DNA from: an uncultured Prevotella sp.
GTDB lineage: Bacteria > Bacteroidota > Bacteroidia > Bacteroidales > Bacteroidaceae
Length of the DNA: 64,000 nt
Direction: 5' to 3'
Assembly: GCA_934254985.1 (NCBI GenBank)
Contig: CAKQMS010000012.1
Span: forward strand, 1-64,000
Each line of letters starts with the position of its first letter. Position 1 is the stretch's first letter. Below are positions 59,706-64,000 of this stretch, in pieces. Below the pieces are notes generated by a model, which was not told the origin of the DNA, did no database searches, and saw nothing but the letters and a program-made list of their open reading frames with translations. The position numbers and the translations under genes were made by a program.

Positions 59706-60227
59706 ATGTTTAAAACCTACAAAAATGCCACAAGGATATTCTTTGTGGCATCTTTTTTTCTAGTAACAACATCTTGTGTCTATAAGCAAAGTAGAACAGT
59801 TGTACAGAATGAGCCTATAGAAAAATCAAATGCAGAGTTGAAGCAACATGCAGAGGTTGAAAAAGATGTAGTTAAAAACCTTACTTCGGCGGAGTTTAAG
59901 CAACTAATCATGGATTTTGATTCGTCGCCAAACGAGTGGAAGTTTAAAGGCGCGCGTCCTGTCGTTATAGACTTTTATGCTACATGGTGTGGTCCATGTC
60001 GCCAAATGGCTCCTATATATAATAAGGTGGCAGCGCAGTATACCTCCAAAGTCGATTTCTATCGTGTAGATGTAGATGAAGAAGGTGAACTTGCTAATTG
60101 GATGCAGATTCAGTCTATTCCTACTTTTATGTTTATACCAGCTAAAGGAATGCCTACTGTTAGTATGGGTTCTATGGCTGAAGAGGAAATGAAACATCAA
60201 GTGGCTGCTCTTTTACGTTCTGAATGA
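59706..60227 (+). CDS. Lipoprotein thioredoxin-fold protein
   Basis: 173 residues. A lipoprotein signal ending TTSC (Cys24) is followed by a helical linker and a thioredoxin domain (about 75-173). VVIDFYATWCGPCRQMAPIYNKVA has active-site Cys95 and Cys98, and SIPTFMFIPAKG gives the cis-Pro loop. It is a periplasm-facing, membrane-anchored disulfide oxidoreductase; partners are unknown. Codons 7-18 of its signal peptide double as a terminator-like hairpin with a U run. It lies 22 bases after dapA with no promoter of its own visible. Confidence 0.88.
   Translation: MFKTYKNATRIFFVASFFLVTTSCVYKQSRTVVQNEPIEKSNAELKQHAEVEKDVVKNLTSAEFKQLIMDFDSSPNEWKFKGARPVVIDFYATWCGPCRQMAPIYNKVAAQYTSKVDFYRVDVDEEGELANWMQIQSIPTFMFIPAKGMPTVSMGSMAEEEMKHQVAALLRSE
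59725..59759 (+). terminator. Terminator-like hairpin inside the thioredoxin signal peptide
   Basis: ATGCCACAA (59725-59733) pairs with TTGTGGCAT (59743-59751) over a 9-nt loop, then C and seven T (59753-59759). It is in the right place to end dapA transcription but is within codons 7-18 of the next gene, so it could attenuate that gene. Confidence 0.6.
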
Positions 60228-60236
60228 TTTATTACA

Positions 60237-60307
60237 TGGTTATTTCTTGTAATAACCAAAATTAACACTATAAACAATTACTTATTGAATAAAAATAAGT
60301 AATTTTG
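60237..60307 (+). promoter_or_regulatory. Hairpins and probable gyrA promoter box
   Basis: TGGTTATT/AATAACCA (60237-60244 with 60251-60258) lies 10 bases after the thioredoxin stop. AATTACTTATT/AATAAGTAATT (60276-60286 with 60294-60304) overlaps a TAATTTTG -7 box (60300-60307). The gyrA leader would be about 85 nt. The -33 element is not clear. Confidence 0.4.
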
Positions 60308-60394
60308 AACCCAAATTAAAATGCAAGAACGCCTTAGAACGAAAAAAAAAGGCATTCTCGTTGATTTTGACATAAAATAACCAAGTAATAAATA

Positions 60395-63016
60395 ATGGAC
60401 GAAAATCTAACAATTGACCACGACCGCATCCTCAAAATTAATATTGAGGAGGAAATGAAGTCGTCGTATATCGACTATTCCATGTCGGTTATCGTGGCTC
60501 GTGCGCTTCCTGATGTCAGGGATGGTTTCAAACCTGTACACCGTCGTATCTTATACGGTATGCTCGGTATTGGAAACACAAGTGATAAACCATACAAGAA
60601 ATGTGCCCGCGTAGTAGGTGAGGTGTTGGGTAAATACCACCCTCATGGCGACTCTTCTGTTTATGGTGCACTCGTGCGTATGGGACAGGAATGGAACATG
60701 CGCTATAAGCTTGTTGATGGTCAGGGTAACTTTGGTAGTGTAGACGGTGACTCACCAGCTGCCATGCGTTATACTGAGTGTCGACTTTCAAGAATGGGTG
60801 AGCAGGTGATGGACGATCTCGACAAAGAGACTGTCGACATGACAAACAACTTCGACGACTCTTTGGTTGAGCCAACTGTTATGCCTACCAAGATTCCTAA
60901 CCTCCTCGTAAATGGTGGTAATGGTATTGCTGTAGGTATGGCAACTAATATTCCTACCCACAACCTTACAGAAGTAATTAATGGTTGCTGCGCTTATATC
61001 GACAATCCAGAGCTGACTACTGAGGAGTTGATGCAGTATATCCCAGCTCCTGACTTCCCAACAGGTGCTTATATCTATGGTCTTCAGGGAGTAAAGGATG
61101 CTTATGAGACTGGTCGTGGACGTATTATTATGCGTGCAAAGGCTGAAATCGAAAGTGATGAAAGCCACGACAAAATTGTTGTTACCGAGATTCCTTATGG
61201 TGTCAACAAGCAGCAGCTTATTGAATATATAGCAGAACTCGTTAAGGAGGGCAAGCTTGAGGGTATCTCTAACGTAAACGATGAGACCGGTCGTCAGGGT
61301 ATGCGTATCGTTGTTGATGTGAAGCGTGATGCTAACGCTAACGTTATTCTCAATAAGCTCTTTAAGATGACAGCCCTACAAAGCTCATTCTCTGTGAATT
61401 GCATCGCTTTGGTTAAGGGACGTCCACGCACTCTTACTCTCGTAGAATGTGTTAAATACTTCGTTGAGCATCGTCATGATGTAACTATCCGTCGTACTAA
61501 GTACGAATTGCGTAAGGCTCAGGAGCGTGCTCATATCCTTGAAGGATTGATTATCGCTTGCGACAACATTGACGAGGTGGTACACATCATTCGTGCAAGC
61601 AAGACTCCAAGCGAGGCTCAAATCAACTTGGAGAAGCGTTTTGAGATTGACAACATCCAGTCGAAGGCTATCGTAGATATGCGTCTCTCTCAGCTCACAG
61701 GTCTGCGTGTAGATCAGCTTCATGCTGAATACGAGGAGTTGGAGCGTCAGATTGCTTACTTTGAGCAGATTTTGAGCGATCCAGAACTTTGTAAGAAGGT
61801 TATGAAGGATGAGCTTAATGAGGTTAAGGAGAAATATGGCGATGCTCGTCGTACAGAGATTATCCCTGACGAACATGAGTTTAACGCAGAAGATTTCTAT
61901 CCTAACGACCCTGTTGTTATCACAGTAAGTCACCTTGGCTACATCAAGCGTACTGCTTTGTCTGAATTCCGTGAGCAGGCTCGTGGTGGTGTAGGCGCTA
62001 AGGGCGCTCATACTCGCGACAAGGACTTCACAGAGTATATCTATCCAGCAACAATGCACCAGATAATGCTCTTCTTTACTAAGAAGGGCCGTTGCTACTG
62101 GCTCCATTGCTACGAGATTCCTGAGGGCGACAAGACATCGAAGGGTCGTGCCATTCAGAACCTTTTGAATATCGATTCTGATGATAGCGTTAATGCATTC
62201 CTACGTCTTCGTGGTCGTGGTCTTGAGGATGAAGAATTCATCAATTCTCACTATATAGTATTCGCAACAAAGAATGGTACCGTTAAGAAGACCCCATTGG
62301 AGGCTTACTCTCGTCCACGTGCTAATGGTGTGATTGCTATTAACATTGCTGAAGGCGATGAGGTTGTAGACGTACGTCTTACAAATGGTCACAACGAGCT
62401 TATCTTGGCTAACCGCAATGGTCGTGCAGTACGCTTCGATGAGGAGACAATCCGCACTATGGGTCGTACAGCAACTGGTGTTCGTGGTATGCGCCTTGAT
62501 GGCGGTGACGACGCTGTTGTTGGTATGATTGTTATTAACGACTCTGAGAATGAGACCGTTATGGTAGTTAGCGAAGAGGGTTATGGTAAGCGTTCTGAGG
62601 TAGAAGACTATCGCAAGACCAACCGTGGTGGTAAGGGTGTGAAGACTCTTAACATTACAGATAAGACAGGCCGATTGGTTGCTATTAAGAATGTTACCGA
62701 CGACAACGACCTTATGATTATTAATAAGAGTGGTATCGTTATCCGTCTTGCTGTAGCTGATTGCCGTGTAATGGGTCGTGCTACCCAGGGTGTACGCCTC
62801 ATCAATCTTGCTAAGAAGAACGACGTTATAGCAAGCGTTTGTAAGGTGATGTCGTCAGAGCTTGAAGCATCGGTTGAAGAGGAGAGTCGCTCTGCATTCT
62901 CTCAGAAGAGTGAAGAGATGAAGCAGGATACATCATCGCCTGTAAACGAAGATGAAGCTCCTATTGATGAGGTAGACTCTGCACAGGTAGAAAACCCAGA
63001 AGAAGATAATCAATAA
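60395..63016 (+). CDS. gyrA: DNA gyrase subunit A
   Basis: 873 residues. DNA cleavage and rejoining subunit. EEEMKSSYIDYSMSVIVARALPDVRDG starts the winged-helix domain. The quinolone-determining region reads YHPHGDSSVYGALVRM with wild-type-like Ser. AAMRYTECRL holds the active-site Tyr. The C-terminal beta-pinwheel begins with a GyrA-box-like QARGGVGAKG, the mark of gyrase instead of topoisomerase IV. An acidic tail of about 50 residues rich in Glu/Asp closes it. A TPR-protein gene follows after 18 bases. Confidence 0.97.
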   Translation: MDENLTIDHDRILKINIEEEMKSSYIDYSMSVIVARALPDVRDGFKPVHRRILYGMLGIGNTSDKPYKKCARVVGEVLGKYHPHGDSSVYGALVRMGQEWNMRYKLVDGQGNFGSVDGDSPAAMRYTECRLSRMGEQVMDDLDKETVDMTNNFDDSLVEPTVMPTKIPNLLVNGGNGIAVGMATNIPTHNLTEVINGCCAYIDNPELTTEELMQYIPAPDFPTGAYIYGLQGVKDAYETGRGRIIMRAKAEIESDESHDKIVVTEIPYGVNKQQLIEYIAELVKEGKLEGISNVNDETGRQGMRIVVDVKRDANANVILNKLFKMTALQSSFSVNCIALVKGRPRTLTLVECVKYFVEHRHDVTIRRTKYELRKAQERAHILEGLIIACDNIDEVVHIIRASKTPSEAQINLEKRFEIDNIQSKAIVDMRLSQLTGLRVDQLHAEYEELERQIAYFEQILSDPELCKKVMKDELNEVKEKYGDARRTEIIPDEHEFNAEDFYPNDPVVITVSHLGYIKRTALSEFREQARGGVGAKGAHTRDKDFTEYIYPATMHQIMLFFTKKGRCYWLHCYEIPEGDKTSKGRAIQNLLNIDSDDSVNAFLRLRGRGLEDEEFINSHYIVFATKNGTVKKTPLEAYSRPRANGVIAINIAEGDEVVDVRLTNGHNELILANRNGRAVRFDEETIRTMGRTATGVRGMRLDGGDDAVVGMIVINDSENETVMVVSEEGYGKRSEVEDYRKTNRGGKGVKTLNITDKTGRLVAIKNVTDDNDLMIINKSGIVIRLAVADCRVMGRATQGVRLINLAKKNDVIASVCKVMSSELEASVEEESRSAFSQKSEEMKQDTSSPVNEDEAPIDEVDSAQVENPEEDNQ

Positions 63017-63034
63017 TTTTAAACTTATAAAACT

Positions 63035-64000
63035 ATGAAGAAAATTTTTGTAATGGCTGCCATGGTACTAGGAGTATCTGCAGCTTATGCTGGCGATAGT
63101 GAGCCATTGAAGGCTATCACTAAGTCTAAGACTTACGCCGAGGCAGAGGCTTTGCTTAATAGCACTCTCGACCAGTTGGCTTCTCCACAGGAGAAAGCTA
63201 AAGCCTACAATAAGCTTTATGAGCTTTCTATGAAGGATTTCGAAACTGTATCTGCTGTAATAGCTGAAAATCAGAGAGCTGCAGTTATGAAGACTGAACA
63301 GCAGGCTTATGATACAGCTGCTTACTACAATAGCGCATACAATGCAGTTAAGGCTGCAGTAGAGTGCGATAAGTATGATGGTCAGCCAGACGCTAAGGGC
63401 AAAACAAAGATTGCTTACCGCAAAGACGAGACTCGTCTTCAGAAGCTTACACAGGCTCGCTTGGAATTGGTAAATGGCGGTCAATGGATTGATGGTAAGA
63501 ACGACGAGGCTGGTTTGTTGAAGTATTGGGGGTTGTTCCTCGAGAGCCGCAACACTCCTTTGTTCGAGTCATTGCCGAAGGAACCATTCTTGGGTCAGGT
63601 CGCTTTCTATGCAGGTGCTTATGCTGAGCGTGCTAACAAGCTTGATAAGGCAAATCAGTATTTCGATATTGCTATGCAGGATCCTGAGTGGGCAGAGAAG
63701 GCTGAGAATGCTAAGTTTGAAGTAGCTGGTAAGAACCTTAAGACTGAGGCTGATACTCTCCGTTACATCGGTCAGCTTAAGGATCTCTACACACAGAAGA
63801 ATAGCGAGGCTGCTTTCAGCGTATTGTGCAAGCTCTATAGCTCTTCAAACAAGACTGCTGAACTCAACGCACTTGTTGAAGATATGTTGAAGAAGAATCC
63901 TACAAACTTCTTGGCTTTGGCTTATCATACACAGAGCATCGCAGATGCTGTATCTCGTCAGGAAGAAAACCAGAACTGGGATCCAGCTATCGAGGCTTAC
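63035..64000 (+). CDS. Exported TPR-type protein, truncated by the window end
   Basis: 322 residues are visible, with no stop before the edge. Signal peptide MKKIFVMAAMVLGVSAAYA is followed by Ala-rich helical repeats (KTYAEAEALLNSTLDQLASPQEKAKAYNKLY, FYAGAYAERANKLDKANQYFDIAMQDPEWAEKAE) typical of tetratricopeptide-like proteins. A stretch ERANKLDKANQYFDIAM fits the TPR pattern best. It is periplasmic by inference, function unknown. It starts 18 bases after gyrA and may be co-transcribed. Confidence 0.75.
   Translation, partial: MKKIFVMAAMVLGVSAAYAGDSEPLKAITKSKTYAEAEALLNSTLDQLASPQEKAKAYNKLYELSMKDFETVSAVIAENQRAAVMKTEQQAYDTAAYYNSAYNAVKAAVECDKYDGQPDAKGKTKIAYRKDETRLQKLTQARLELVNGGQWIDGKNDEAGLLKYWGLFLESRNTPLFESLPKEPFLGQVAFYAGAYAERANKLDKANQYFDIAMQDPEWAEKAENAKFEVAGKNLKTEADTLRYIGQLKDLYTQKNSEAAFSVLCKLYSSSNKTAELNALVEDMLKKNPTNFLALAYHTQSIADAVSRQEENQNWDPAIEAY

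Overview
The window is chromosomal DNA of a Bacteroidales bacterium, most likely Prevotella or a close relative. Three things point there. The gene families are Bacteroidetes-typical: a T9SS plug protein, a Bacteroidetes-type RpoZ, DUF4293, DUF4491, DUF3078, a Rho with a long N-terminal insertion, and a DUF5112/DUF5113-type sensor. Promoters follow the Bacteroidetes form TTTG-N19-TAnnTTTG in at least seven places. Shine-Dalgarno sequences are generally not evident. All family names come from reading the protein sequences; no database was searched.

Layout. 1-0.9 kb: the tail of an AbiEii-like toxin gene and tRNA-Tyr. 0.9-7 kb: Fsr-like efflux, a GNAT/FemAB-like protein, kdsC, maf, the T9SS plug and pgk. 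7-19 kb: rho, rpsA, rfbC, a lipoprotein, a Na/Pi symporter, uvrB, and the bamD-rpoZ-DUF4293 operon. 19-23 kb: three glycosyltransferases and a repeat-rich 1-kb gap. 23-28 kb: GH2 and GH106 glycosidases. 28-36.6 kb: rlmH, DUF4491, ettA, a flavoprotein, zinc-ribbon protein, GH25 lysozyme and NhaC. 36.6-46 kb: uxaA, a LacI regulator, kdgK, eda, then a very large sensor, a response regulator and a membrane protein. 46-58 kb: gdhA, an MFS carrier, S9 peptidase, yidC, pyrG, DUF3078 and truA. 58-64 kb: an EamA exporter, dapA, a lipoprotein thioredoxin, gyrA and a truncated TPR protein.

The genes at 36.6-41.3 kb form a hexuronate route: altronate dehydratase makes KDG, KdgK phosphorylates it, and Eda cleaves KDPG. 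With GH106 and GH2 nearby this suggests use of pectin-type glycans, although no SusC/SusD pair is present.

The most unusual item is the sensor at 41288-44803, which appears translationally coupled to eda. Its first kinase module has a complete ATP-binding domain but no H-box histidine. Its second module, after another membrane passage, has an H-box-like histidine but no recognisable ATP-binding motifs. The partner response regulator keeps all receiver residues.

Other signals are mostly non-coding: three unrelated tandem arrays sharing an exact 22-bp period, a likely small RNA between 46113 and 46203, a terminator-like hairpin inside a thioredoxin signal-peptide coding region, a triplicated promoter unit before kdsC, and promoters placed so that transcripts should start at the AUG.
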